DNA of 64,000 nucleotides. It comes from Tetraselmis striata (Eukaryota > Chlorophyta > Chlorodendrophyceae > Chlorodendrales > Chlorodendraceae). Every line of letters starts with the position of its first letter. Within the stretch, counting starts at the first letter, position 1. A model generated the notes under the pieces. The model had not been told where the DNA came from and did no database searches. It saw only the letters and a list, made by a program, of their open reading frames with translations. A program made the position numbers and the translations under genes. Below, piece by piece: positions 12,793 to 24,424 of the stretch. The DNA lies in contig VCJN01000547.1 of NCBI GenBank assembly GCA_006384855.1, positions 42,360 to 106,359 of the forward strand, read 5' to 3'.

Positions 12793-14887
12793 TGTTGTGC
12801 GCAGCGTCCCTGCCAACCCGTTTTGTGCGGGTCCCGGCGCGAGCCGGGGGCTGCGGGGGGGAGCATGAAGCGCGGAGAGTGGAAGGTTACAGAGAAGTTA
12901 CCAAGCCCGCCTGAGCGCCGCACGCATCTAGGCAGGCGATGTATGTGGTGTTTGGTGCGCGCGCGCAGTGCAAGTGCGGACTATGCATGATGAAATGTGC
13001 TAAAGTACTAAGTCATATCCCAGTCCCTAGCTACATTGTACATATGCAGTAGTGTACCAACACCGATGTCAACACCCCCCTCAATGTCGCGAGGGGATGC
13101 TCCAAGCGGGTGGGGGGGCGGGGGGGGTCCGGTTGCTGACGCTAGTCGCTAGCCTAGAGAGGCAGCCCGCCATGCCCTGACCTCGGCGTGGGTCGAGGCT
13201 TGCTCTCTACTAGGGAGTTTGACTGCGCTGCCCGTAGCTGGACGGTGTCGAGCGAAGCAGGCTTGCGTCGAGTGACGCTTCTCCGGAAATGATGCAAGCT
13301 CCCGCCTGCCTCCGGCCGGGGTGCCTGAAGACATGTGCTAAAGTACTAAGTCATACCCTAGCTACATCGTACATACGCAGTAGTGTACCAACACTGATGG
13401 CAACACCCCCCCCCATCAATAACGCTAGGGCAGCCGCCTGTACTTAGCCCGGGTGCTCCGCGTTGGCGCGCGACACACGAGCCCGTGTGCGCATATCAAT
13501 TTGATGAAAGTATCGGAACGAGAAATTCATATAGTACTTTACACGTCGCGCGAGATAGTCGTCGCTACTCGGTATGAAATCCACGTCCCTCGTACGTCCC
13601 GTATCGTCCCCGTATGTCGTCGTTCGTCACCAGTAGGGGACATTTACGTCACATCTGAATCTCACAGTGGGGGCTCCAAGCAGGGGGGTCAAGTTGCTAA
13701 CGCTAGTCGCTAGCCTAGACAGGCAGCCCGCCGTGCCATGACCTCGGCGTGGATCGGGGCTGGCCCTCAAGGAAGTCTAACTGCGTGGGTTATTGTAGCC
13801 GGACGGTATCGAGCGAAGCATGCTTGCTGCATCGAGTGACGCGCTTCTCCGGAAATGATGCAAGCTCCCGCCCAGCTCTTGGTCGGTGTGCCGAGCTTAA
13901 TCAGTAGAAGAGTTGCCGGGGCTAGTCGCTAGCCTAGAGATGCAGCCCGCCATGCCCCTCGGCGTGGGTCGAGGCTTGCCCTCTAGGGAGTATGATTGCG
14001 ATGGTTGTTGAGCGGACTAAATAAGTCGCAGCTGGCCCTTGCTCATCGGCTCTGGTGTGCCGAGCTTCGCATTCTAATTTCCCGTTAATCGAGCCGAGCG
14101 GGCACAACACTGAGAGCAGCGTATATGGCTTCGCGCAGCGGCGCGGTAGCTGGCGTGGCATGCATAGTAGCCGACGCCCATGCTGCTGCCCATGTTGGCG
14201 TCCGTACGAGGGGCTGGAGCTTCCAGGCTCCGAGAGTAGATATGCGAATTTATGGCTGCTCGACGAGCGTTGCCCGAAGTTCGATCGGCCGAGCCGAGAA
14301 ACCGCGAGTTTTGGCGGGAACTGCAATGCAGCACGGCGCTCGCTAGCGTCTTGGTAGCTGGCGAACCCGTATACATGCGGTCGCCGGCGTCATGGTAGCC
14401 AGCTTCCGGGTGTGCGCTGTTGTTGAAGGTGCGCGAGCCTTGAGACGACATTGCGCCGCGAGTGCGACGTGCAATCGTTGCTTGAGTGTCGAGACCCCTA
14501 GCTCCAGGCTGCGGTGATCTCAGTTTTACGTCTAGGCTTCCAGCCATGCTGACGGACTTCCTGCGTCTTCGTCAGACTATCCTCCCTAGCAGAGGGCCCA
14601 TGACATGTTGTGCGCATCGTCCCTGCCAATCCGCCTTGTGCGGGTCCCAGCGCGAGCCGGGGACTGTGGGAGGGAGCATGAAGCGCGGAGAGTGGTTGCT
14701 GGTTACAGAGAAGTGACCATGCTCGCCTGGGCGCCGCACGCATCTAGGCATGCAATGCGGTGCCTAGTGTGCGCGCGCAGTGCAAAGTGCGGACTATGCA
14801 TAATGACACGTGCTAAAGCACTAAGGCATATCCCAGTCCCTAGCTACATTGTACATATGCAGTAGTGTACCAACACTGAAGTCAACA
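12793..14887 (-). mobile_element. Composite TRIM/LTR element 2 with 282-bp terminal direct repeats
   Basis: Direct repeats at 12793-13074 and 14606-14887 are both 282 bp. On the minus strand they start TGTTGAC and end CACAACA. Next to the lower copy the minus strand reads CATTGAGGGGGG (polypurine tract). Next to the upper copy it reads CATGGGCCCTCT, the same primer-binding candidate as in the 18.6-kb element, which fixes the minus orientation. The 1.5-kb interior is non-coding and rearranged: an extra LTR end lies near 13330-13408, and a block starting CTAGTCGCTAGCCTAGAGA recurs at 13141, 13698 and 13921. The flanking 5-mers do not match, so the ends may have recombined. Confidence 0.65.
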
Positions 14888-16029
14888 TACCGCTTCTCCC
14901 TACGGGCGACCGGTCGTACGGGCCTGATGGTGCTATCTTCGTGGGGCTACTACTTCGACCCTATACCCATCCAGCGACCCCGTGGTTGTGCGGAAGATGG
15001 CGGAGCGGCGAGAGCAACTGTGGGCGGAGGCGGAAGATGCTGTGCGTGCCGGCTTCTCGGTGTGCGGGATGCAGCAATTGTGCCGCGAGTCGCGGGGATG
15101 GCAGCGAGATACACAATGAATACCACATGGAGGCGGGGGGAGCTACCAACAAGTACATCTCGAAGTGGCCGCCGGCAGAAGCGCTGGCTGGCGGTCTGCG
15201 AAGGCGCGGGCGGCCTGTGCTGAGGCTCCGGAGGCGGGGGGCGCCGGTGCTGCGGCGGATGCGGTGCCGCCGGCGGTGGTGGATGCTCACCGCCGGACGG
15301 CGAAACTTACCGATGTGCAAGAGTTGCGCCGCGCTCGGCATGCGTATGCGCTAGAAACCGCTGACCTCGGCATGGTGTCTGACGCCGCCGCGGCGCCCCC
15401 GCCTCGGAAGCCCTCCATCCCCCTCATTAACCCACCGACCCGAAGTACTCTTCCCCCGAGGAGCAGCCGCCGGACATAATGCGGGCGCCGCCGTCGTGGG
15501 GTGGCAATGCGGATGAGGTATAGCCCGAGGGGGGGGGGGGGGGGGGCGGCAGCGGCGGGTGCTGCTCCACGCCTTCCGGCTAATCATGTCAATTGGTGGC
15601 GTTGGGAGCATATCCGAGACCTAAACGTACCTTCGTGGCGCATGTTGGTTAATCTTTGCATGGATGGGCGGTGCCACTCCCGCACGGCGGCTTTTTGGGG
15701 CGAGTGGCACCGTCCTTGCGGTCCACAATGTGCGAGGAGCGGGCGCGGCGCGGCGAGCCCTACGAGTACGCCCGCTCGGCGTCGGCTCCGTGTTGGTCCG
15801 CCTTGCCTCCGCCCACGCTCTAGTGCAGGTGGGCGCGGATGCGCGGGAGGTCATGGGCCCGGTGCAGCGCAGCTTTGAGTCGGGAGCTGGATGTGAGACT
15901 ATGTATGTGAGCATGCGGGTAGCGCTAAAACTATTTGGCAGGCGTGGTAATGGCGGGAAAGGGTGACTTTCTTTCGCCCCCGGGAGAGAGCTACTACCAC
16001 CAGCAGGCGGGGTATACGAGCACTGTACC
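14888..16029. other. Spacer with no recognised gene
   Basis: GC-rich and with short open frames on both strands, but none has a domain, a supported start or splice structure that I recognise. A G18 tract lies at 15529-15546. It may be decayed transposon sequence. Confidence 0.5.
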
Positions 16030-16135
16030 CCTGCTAATGGTTTGAATTACAAGAAGGGCAGTAACAAATCCACTGTGCTAAATAAAAGTAGTACTAAAAA
16101 ATCAACACAGGAAGCCGCCTAAAAGCGGCCCGCAT
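16030..16135 (-). repeat. Interspersed repeat family C, copy 3 (partial)
   Basis: The minus strand reads GCGGGCCGCTTTTAGGCGGC, TGTGTTGATTTTTTAGT, GTGGATTTGTTACTGCCC, matching the other copies. It lies at the 3' end of the degenerate non-LTR retrotransposon. Confidence 0.4.
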
Positions 16136-18605
16136 CCCGCATGGGGCGGGATGGATGGGTGATGCGCGCACGGTTCAGAGTCCGGGCCACGCGTGCACGT
16201 GTGTGTGAGGGTGATCCTCGGACGTGCTGTGCAGCTTCGGCAACGGGATGGCAGACAAATCTGCGCCGTCGGATGAGGCAGCGAGCACGCTCTCGAGCCG
16301 CCACCAAGCTCAGAACCCTATGGAGATCTCTTGCGAGTAAGGCCTCTTGGTGAGCCAGGGTGGTGCACCGAGTGCCTCGCAATGAGAGGGCACCCCGATC
16401 CGCAGCCAAGCTTGCAACACCGCGCACTGTGCGGCGCACCCCCTTGCTCACCTCGCCCACTGTGCCGAAGACCATGCCCGTGTACTCCGACATATCCAGG
16501 ATGCTTCGAAGAGGGCCCTTCTGTCCGGGCTACGTGTTGTGCCACGCCGCATCTCGCGCTGCCAACCCCCGTTGTATGTCGCCCAACACGGAGCGCTCAA
16601 ACTGATCCACAACCGTGGCCCGGGGCACTGCGGTGTACTTGACCCCGTACCGCATGGTCTTGAACTCCAGCACCGTGGGTTACAAGCTCCGGGGATCGTA
16701 GCTCCCGGTCGCGACGTTGAACGCCGGGAGGGAAATCTCTGCGTCCGCCACTAGGTCCTTGAGTTCATCCCCGGGTACGGTGTTGCCGAGAGGCACTGCT
16801 TGCTGGAACAAGTCAATGACCTCTCGGCGTACAACGATACCCATGTCGTGAACACAGTGATCGTGGAAGGCGTCTACGATAGCGTCGTGTTGTACACGCC
16901 AGTGGGCGTCTCCATGTGCCGGGATGTTCAAGAGCGCGTCGCCGTACATGTCAACAGTGACGGGGTTGTGCTCTGTCGAGGGCAGAATGATCTGGCTCCC
17001 GACCACCGGGGCCACGCACAGGCTAGGCAGAAAGAAGTACCCGGCCGCAACCTCCCGCAACTCATGCGGAGTCGTGACCGTCCGCGCGGTGGGGATGGCC
17101 ACTATCCACATGCCCGACGCCGCATCGAGCTGGTCGAAGAAGATCCGTTCCCTACATGTGGCAAGGAGAGCGCACACCTTATTTCGAAGCCGAGAGTTGT
17201 TGGCCATGTCTAGAAATGCCGTCAGCTCCTCTTGCGAGCCCGACGCAGCTTCCGCTTCCCGCTCCATCACGCGCGCATCTGCGTCGCTGAGGTGGCCAGC
17301 AGTAGCCGCTTGGAGGCGGCCCCACGCCTCGCGCATCTCCGCGGCGTAGCTGTCCGACCCATGAGCATCGTTGAGGAAGTGGTCATACTGGCGGGCGGAA
17401 GAAGTTGCGTTGAAGCTGCCTCGGCCAAGTACGGACCCGAGCTGTGGGTCGAAGAAACCATGGGTGGGGGTGTTGGTGCCGGAGTTCCTAGTCATGAACC
17501 TTTGGAGGATGGCATTCATGCAGCCGATGAAGGCGGCATCACGAACGGTAGCCATGGGGCGGATGCCGGCTCCCTTCAACCGAGTGGGGAGGTGAAGCAT
17601 GCTGCGCGCCCTGGCCACTGCATCCTCGCTGAGGGTAGCCACCTCCGCTGCCATGGGGTCGGGGTCGTGCAAAAGCTCCGCCAAAAAATCGTGACCACCG
17701 GATTGGTGTCGGTGCCGTACGTGGAGGGATGAAAAGAGAACCAAGCACCCGCTCGACCGCCGCGAGGACGGTGGCATCCACCGACACTGCAAAGCATGCT
17801 TTCACCTCGGACGGGAGGCAGTTGCGGAGCAAATGCCCCGCCTTGTGTTGCATGCAATGCTTGAGCAGGGCCCATGCGTGGGGATGCATGGCGTGGGTGT
17901 ACCGACGGCTGGGTTTGGCAGATAGGAGCTTGCTCAGGCTAGCGTCCACCTCCTCTCGGAGCTCCTCCGTCTTGCCACGCATGTACGCCTGCACATACTC
18001 TGGCGATCAGAGCGGCACGTTGAGGACCGGGATGACGTGATGGCCATCTAGCTCGGGCCACCGGGTGGAGCCTCACGCCGCGCGGCCTCCATGTCTGCGT
18101 TGTACGCGTGCATCTTGTCGAAGCGCACCTCAAGCCCCACAGACGCCTTGATGGACGTGCGGAAGGCATGAAGAGCTGGCCACACGTGCTCCGGGAGGCC
18201 CACCAAAATTCTATCGTCGGCGTTGAAGCGCGCCGCCCTGTCAGTGACCTCCAACGTGCTGTCACAGTGCTGCACCTCGGGGTGAATTGCGACGCAGAAG
18301 GAAGTCCTGGCCAACGTTGCGCCCTGTTGCACGCCGTCCTCCGACCGCAGAGGGGCGGACCGATCGTCCACGACCAGATACGAATCCGTGGAGGGGGAGG
18401 CTAGGAGCGCAGGGATGACAAAGTGTAGTGGAGAGCAATCGATGTGGCGTTGGATGATGGTGCGGCGCCATGCTTCGTTGTAAGCGTTGCGAAGGTCAAG
18501 CTTCTCTGCGATGAGCCGGACGCCGTGGATGCGTATGGAGTCGCCCGCGGAAATGCTAACGCCGAGCTGAGATGGAGCAAGCACTGTCACATATGCCTCC
18601 TTCAT

Positions 18606-18874
18606 TGTCATGCGCAACCTCCCCGCAACCGACGTGCAGGTCCATGTCGCACGTCGGGGTTGGGAGGCGGAAGCCCATAGTCGGGAGAGTGTCTGGTTAC
18701 AGAGAAGTGAGCATGCCCGGTGCGCCGAACGCCTTTATGGCGGGCGCGATGCGGTGCCCGCGGCGCGTGCGTAGCGCGGTGCTCGTACCACTCAGATACG
18801 TGCTAAAGTACTAATACGCATACCCTAGCTACATTGTCTGGTGTACATCAGTGGCAGCACCACTGGTGTCAACA
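18606..18874 (-). repeat. 3' LTR of TRIM 1
   Basis: 269 bp, reading TGTTGACACC ... GCGCATGACA on the minus strand. Preceded by the polypurine tract at 18875-18887. Confidence 0.9.
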
Positions 18875-19420
18875 TCCCCTCCCAATGTCGCAAGGGGATG
18901 CGCCAAGCAGGGGTTTCGGCTGCTAACGCTAGTCGCTAGCCTAGAGACGCAGCCCGCCCTGCCCTGACCTCGGCATGGATCGGGGCAGGTCCTCTAGGGA
19001 GTCTTACGGCGCCTACTGTCGAGCGGATAAAAGTCGCGGGTGGCCACTTCTCCTTGGGGCCGGTGTGCCGAGCTTCGCATGCGACTTCATACTAGTCAAG
19101 GAGCGTTGCCCGAGTTTTCCAATCGGCCGAGCCGAGAATCTCTTCGGGCGGGAGCTGCGGTATGCGGTAGTCGCTCGCTGGCGTCGTGGTAGCTGGCGAG
19201 GGAGCCCGTACATGGCGGTCGCTGGCGTCATGGTAGCCAGCGTCCGGGTGTGCGCTTTAGATGTAGGTCCGCAAACAACCTGTCGAGTGTCGAGGCCCCT
19301 TTCTGGCTGCGGTGGTATCGGTTTTACGTCCGGGCTTCCCGCCCAAACGGACTTCTTGCGAGGTCTAGCGTCAGACCATTCTCACTAGTGTCCGACATAG
19401 GCTGTAGAGGGCCCATAACC

Positions 19421-19689
19421 TGTCATGCGCAACCTCCCCGCAACCGACGTGCCGGTTCGTGTCGCACGTCGGGGTTGGGAAGCGGAAGCCCATAGCCGGG
19501 AGAGTGTCTGGTTACAGAGAAGTGAGCAGGCCCGGTGCGCCGAACGCCTATATGACGGGCTCGATGCGGTGCCCGCAACGCGTGCGTAGCGCAGTGCTCG
19601 TACCACTCAGATACGTGCTAAAGTACTAATACGCATACCCTAGCTACATTGTCTGGTGTACAGCAGTGGCAGCAGCACTGGTGTCAACA
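19421..19689 (-). repeat. 5' LTR of TRIM 1
   Basis: 269 bp, same termini as its partner. It differs at about 14 positions by eye, which indicates that the insertion is not recent. Confidence 0.9.
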
Positions 19690-21654
19690 TTCATATTGTC
19701 CACCATTGCCCGCTCCGCGGCGCGCCGCTCCGCCTCCCCGACTGTCACATGCCACACGTCCGGGGCCCTGCCCTCACGTAGCTTCTTGATTGGTGCCACG
19801 AGCCTAGCAGAGGCGAAGAGCCGGTTGAACCACCCGGGCCGGCGACCTTGGAGGTACATTGAGGCGACCTCCGACAAGGCGCGGACCGCCGCATGCCCCG
19901 ACGCCGGGGCGTATTCGCCCATAAAGCAGCGGAGATACTCGTTGCGCATGCCTGAGAGCCCCGCCGCCACGTGCTGCTTGAGTTGCTGGTACGGCACGCG
20001 CATGTCCACCATTACGGCGGCCTCGTCGACTGGAATGTCATACGCGGCATCTGGGATCGGGTGGCTACGGGACGGGTGCTTGTCGCGCAACTGGGCGAGG
20101 ATAGCGGGATCGACTAGGTCGCCCGTATCCTTAGAAGATAGTCGGCCCGTCACTCGGGAGAGCTCTCCGTCCTCCACCAACGCCACAACGGTGTCCGCGG
20201 TGCCCACAAGTAGCGCCGCATAGAGGTCAGCTTCCGTTCGACGCTGGCGGGCATGTCCGGCGTAAAACGTCTCGGTGCGCGTGTCGTCCCATGAGCGCAT
20301 GAGTTCGGTCATGCGCCTCTCCGCAAAAGCGCGGAAGCGCCACGTCAGGGCGTGTTGCCGCCGCCGCCTGCCTCGGCTCGGGGCCCTAAGCAACAATTGT
20401 GGCAACACGTACTTCCACTTCAACGCCCTATCCAACACCACGGGGTCATCGGCCTCCACCGCTGCCACCACCCGCTCATTCACGCAGCATTGTGTCTCCG
20501 CCCACGCTTTTTGAAAGTCAATAGGCACCGCCATCTCCATGTGCACCATGTCCACGTGGGAGAGGTGGTCCACCGCACCCCACCCCACCCCACCCCGTCG
20601 CCGGCTGGAGATGGGCGAGTAGGGGGGGCGGGTACCGAGCCCCTGAGTCCTGGCTACATGGGCGGCCGGCCGGTGCACCCACCTCTGGCGGCGCCGGAGC
20701 AACAACCGGGGGCGGTGCGACGCCCCGGAACGCAGCGACGGACGGCGATGCGGGCGACGACAGCACTGACGATTGTCCCGCTCCACCGGCGCGGCGCGCC
20801 CCCCGACGGCGGTGCTGCTCGGCCAGCACGGCGCGCGCCTTGGCTAGCCACGCGGCGGCGATCTCGGCGAAGGCCACCACGTCTTCTGGGTGGTGCCTGA
20901 CGCGAGCGGGTTGGAGCAACCTGGCTGCGGCGCCGATCCTCGGCGCCCACGCAGCGCCCGCGGCGACGCAGCGACTGTCCAAGCCGCCGCCGGCGCTACG
21001 TCCCGCCGCGCCGCCCGCTGCCGTGTAGCCTGGAATGCAGGCCGGTGAGCGCCATGCCGCGGTTGCCACCGCGCGGCCGCGGCTGGGGCCGCTCGGAGAC
21101 TTCGTCCTGGCCGGTCGGAACGCCGTCGTGATCGCGCTGCGACGCGCCGGGCCCCGAAATACTGCTGAAAGTACTGCGGCGAGGCGACGACGCAGGCGAG
21201 GCACCGCTCGCGCCGGTCGTACCTGCCACGCCCGTCGCGGACTCGGGACTTGACGACCGGCTCGCCGCCTGGGCGTACCTGGGAGCCGGCAGGGCAGCAA
21301 CCGCGGGCGGGCTCGGCCTTGGTGGCGCCGGGCGCACTGCCGCTGGACGGCGATGCCGCGGGCGACGCTCCCGCCGCCCATGATGAGCTGGGGCTGCCTG
21401 ATGTACTGGACGATGTACTGGGGGCGGCGGCGACCCGCGGTCAACGACGCGTTCTGCCGCACCATCGGCGAAAGGCGCAGACATTGCGCGGCGCCCCGCG
21501 TGATACAAGCGACCCGCCACAGCCCGGGCATAGAGGTGGCGTCGCGTGGGAGGGGGGTGAGGGCAGCTACGCGGTCTGGGCGGTGGGTGAGGCATGGCGA
21601 CACACGGCCCCGGGGCGCCTCCGGGGCCGCTAGGCGGGTGGTGGTGGTGGTAGT

Positions 21655-21692
21655 AAAAACAACCCTAAACAACCCTAAAACCCCTAAACCCT
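21655..21692. repeat. Interstitial telomere-like CCCTAAA tract
   Basis: Imperfect repeats of AACCCTAAA with one CCCCTAAACCC variant, lying between the retrotransposon and the tandem array. Plant/green-algal TTTAGGG type. Confidence 0.6.
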
Positions 21693-21754
21693 TCTACTGG
21701 TACTGCTGGATATTCGGAATGCTCTAGTAGTAGAGGTTTTACTAGTGCATTCTA

Positions 21755-22490
21755 GGAGTGACCCACCCACCCACCTACCCACCACCTGGGCGGGCCCGAC
21801 GACCGTCCTCGGCCCTCGGAATTGCGGGCCCTTCCTCCGCCTCCGCCCGGCAAGGGATGGGGGCGGGGATCGTGCACGGGTGGCAATTTGCTTTTGGTAG
21901 CCTTGGCCCCGCCCGTGCTGCCACTGCCGCGGAGGAGCAGTGTGAGCTAAACACCGGCGTCTTACGTCGTTGCTAGTCCGGTCAAGTCCCCGTTCGCCGT
22001 TCTTTGAGCACCCTCTCCCTTCCTGTTTTGTCGGCGCCTCCACATCACATTTGGCCTAGTGCCGCTATTGGAGTGGCCCGGGATGTTGTATGTATTGGGA
22101 AGGGAGTTCTACGTTCGGGGGAAGGGGACGCGACCGAGCTAGCGGCGGATCTGGCGCTAGGCGGAACAACGCGCTGGACACCGGCGTCTTACGTCGTTGC
22201 TGGCCCGCGGTCGGCTCTCCATTCCCTACTCGTCGAGCACTTTCTCCCTTCCTGTCCTGTTGGCGCCTCCACATCACATTCGGCTCAGCGCCGCTATTGG
22301 AATGGCCCAGGATGTTGTGTTGGGGAAGGCGTGTTACGTTTGGCGGAAAAGGACGCGACCGAGCTGGCGGCGGATTTGGCGTTGGGTGGCCTGCGTCTGT
22401 TGCATACCCCTGGCGCCCCGTTCTGGGTTGGACCCCCCACTTCTGCTCCTTGCTCCTTGCTGCTCCTTGCTCCTTGCGGCACTGGTAGCG
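21755..22490 (+). repeat. Tandem array of ~230-bp units, 22-kb locus
   Basis: A unique-looking leader (CGGGCCCGACGACCGTCCTC ... GGATCGTGCACGGGTGG) precedes about two tandem units. Each has GGCGCCTCCACATCACATT, then GGGATGTTGT, then GACGCGACCGAGCT, with unit starts near 22024 and 22253. The same leader and units appear inverted at 61560-62460 with about three units. No sustained coding frame. Confidence 0.7.
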
Positions 22491-23219
22491 GCGCGGCGTG
22501 GCATGCTGCGGACGAGAACGTACCCGTCTACCAGTTGGACAATTCTCACAATATAGTCTTTCACATCATGACGTAGTATATGTGTCCACCAAAAGTGCCA
22601 AGGTACTCTGTACAACCCGGTGCTGCCCAGTAGTATCATACATAGCTCATACAATATGTTGTTTATGAGCTTACGACGTTTATTTGGAATACATAGGCCT
22701 TTATGTGTCCAAAACATCTGTCATGTTTGGACAGATGTCCCGACTTCATCCCCCCCCCTCCTCATTCGAAATAGAAGCCGCCTGCGTCATACCCCGTTTT
22801 CATTTCGTTGAGTAATCATTCAGCTTTAGAGCACTCACGCTCATAGAAGCAATGGCAGCACATAGTGGGGTGTGTACATCTCAAGTGTCTCAAGCGGGTC
22901 CGGCACATTCCCGGTCCGACAAAAAAAGGCCGTTGAAACTTGGCGGTTTAAAATCCCGTCTATGTGACAACGGATCTGCCTCATTCCACTTGCCTTGTCT
23001 GTACGCAAGGGATATGCATTTAACCCACAATCTGCAAGTCGCGAACATAGCGAGGTTGGCGCCTGTTAATCCGTTCTACAAGTTGCTTGAGATAATGCCA
23101 TAGGATGTCATGGTGTGCAACTACAGGGAATTGTCGGTCATCCACGGATCCTCCGCGCTTTTGGTAAAGCGCGGCTATTAGAAGCTACATCGTGACAGGC
23201 GGTGCAAGTAGCGACTTTT
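22491..23219. other. Spacer, nothing recognised
   Basis: No gene, RNA or known repeat identified. Only short open frames without conserved features. Confidence 0.5.
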
Positions 23220-23420
23220 TTTTTCGCCCCCAGGACAAGACTGGCACCAGCGTCTCTTGCAGCGTCTCTGCGACGGCCGTTTAGGCAGCGATCTAGTTAC
23301 GGAAAGCCATGGGTAGGCGACGCTCCGTTATAGTCACCAAGCAAATTGCCGAAGCATTCTGCAAGACCAACTGGAGGCCACTGAGGGAATTTCCAATACT
23401 GTTGGATCACCGTCTAAAAC
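23220..23420 (+). repeat. Interspersed repeat family B, copy 2
   Basis: Contains ACTGGCACCAG, CAGCGTCTCTGCGACGGCCG, TAGGCGACGCTCCGTTATAG and GCATTCTGCAAGACC, matching the 11.5-kb copy. It abuts a LINE fragment. Confidence 0.6.
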
Positions 23421-23442
23421 ATTGCCATCAAAATACCCGGCA

Positions 23443-23898
23443 CTAACCACGAAAGGTCCGCCCTACCCGTTTGGGCGTCGGCCCATTCGAGCAAGCCCCA
23501 ACCCGCGGAGCAAAACATTTCGGGAGTGCGATACATGTGCAACAAAGAAGGCAATGTGAGGGAGGGCCCGACGCCATAGCTGGAAAAATTCCCCATTCCC
23601 AGTAAAATCCAGGGCGCCGTGAAGGGAGGGGGGGAACCCCGCCCAAAATAAAGGCAGTTAAGTCCTCAGGTGTTGACGCACTAACCTGACTACTAATAAA
23701 ATCCCCGAACTCCGGAACTAACAACCCAAAATTATGACGGTGATACCCCCACCGCGGGCACTCCACCAACATATGTTCGATAGTCTCAGATTCACCTCCG
23801 CCACATGCAGGGCAGTGTTCAAGGAACCGCTCAGGCATGGCATGAATCCGGGCCAATCGGCGCGCAGTGGGAAATACTCGGGTGCGTAATTGTATCAT
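23443..23898 (-). mobile_element. 5'-truncated non-LTR retrotransposon fragment (C-terminal zinc-binding region)
   Basis: The minus-strand frame encodes CPACGGGESETIEHMLVECP, the CxxC-x(8)-H-x(4)-C arrangement found after the reverse transcriptase in many LINE proteins (zf-RVT type). It is preceded by RLARIHAMPERFLEHCPAC. The following C-terminal sequence is degenerate. No reverse transcriptase core is upstream, so this is a truncated relic. Confidence 0.6.
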
Positions 23899-24424
23899 TA
23901 TTGCAACCCGGCCACAACCCCCGCGGGGACACCCACACCGTACTGTGGCAACGGGTAGCGACTATACAGCAATATGCGGTGTTCCGGCGATAGGCATTGT
24001 GCGGTCTGTATATGCGCCGGGAAGGGCTTGTGGTCGGGCTGTACCTCCCAAGGGGTACAAGTATGCTATATGCTGTCAGCAAGCCCTGCTGCGCTCAAAT
24101 ATTAAGGCGCAAGCAGGGCGGCCACCGGTGTCACTCCACTGCTTCCAATTTCATTGCCCCTCCCTCAGCAGCTACCAAACAGGCGCCCCAAGCAGGCAGG
24201 CCCAAGCTCCTTGGCGGCGGAGTCGCATCTGAGCTGATACTAACCAAGTTCACCAAGGCCGATAGCCAGAAGCTGCCAACCCTGGACGTACTCACGAAGC
24301 ACATCCACAGACATCAGCGTGCAAGATATCGTCCAGCCTCGGCACATGCAACCGTATCATACTCGTACACGTATATCGGTGTACGCTAACAAGTAGCATC
24401 ACTAACGACTACCTGCTCACAATC

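Larger units (their letters stand above)
18606..19689 (-). mobile_element. TRIM (miniature LTR retrotransposon) inserted in the reverse transcriptase
   Basis: Two 269-bp direct repeats (18606-18874, 19421-19689), roughly 95% identical by eye, begin TG and end CA and enclose a 546-bp non-coding interior. The 5-bp duplication TTCAT lies at 18601-18605 and 19690-19694. On the minus strand a polypurine tract (CATTGGGAGGGGA) directly precedes the LTR at 18874, and a primer-binding candidate (TGGGCCCTCTACAGCC) lies a few bases inside the LTR at 19421. Removing the element and one TTCAT makes the flanking reverse transcriptase frames contiguous and in phase, which proves an insertion. The element has no gag/pol capacity, so it must have been mobilised in trans. 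Confidence 0.93.
16119..21672 (-). mobile_element. Degenerate non-LTR retrotransposon with restriction-like endonuclease (R2/CRE-type layout)
   Basis: Read on the minus strand. A Pro/Arg-rich 5' region (20.8-21.7 kb) precedes the reverse transcriptase N-terminus (19690-20786: AGLSGMRNEYLRCFMGE, LFASARLVAPIKKL). The palm lies at 18048-18605 (AEKLDLRNAYNEAWRR motif A; GVQQGATLARTSF motif B; FNADDRILVG in place of YADD). Thumb and linker follow (16680-18047). Then come a degraded HGDAHWRVQHDAI knuckle region and a restriction-like endonuclease signature, D ... EFKTMRYG (16530-16700), with VFGTVGEVSKGVR downstream. Lesions: frameshift and TGA near 18000, TAA at 16680-16682, TAG at 16530-16532. 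The palm is also split by a TRIM insertion. Pseudogenised. Confidence 0.75.

Noticed and set aside
12342-12914. 190-aa plus-strand Arg/Pro-rich frame
   Set aside because: It runs from spacer into the TRIM LTR at 12793 and has no domain or splice support.
20352-21672. Long plus-strand open frames opposite the retrotransposon
   Set aside because: High-GC shadow frames; the reverse transcriptase motifs are all on the minus strand.
21655-21692. Chromosome end (telomere)
   Set aside because: Only a few imperfect CCCTAAA units with genes and repeats on both sides; interstitial tract.
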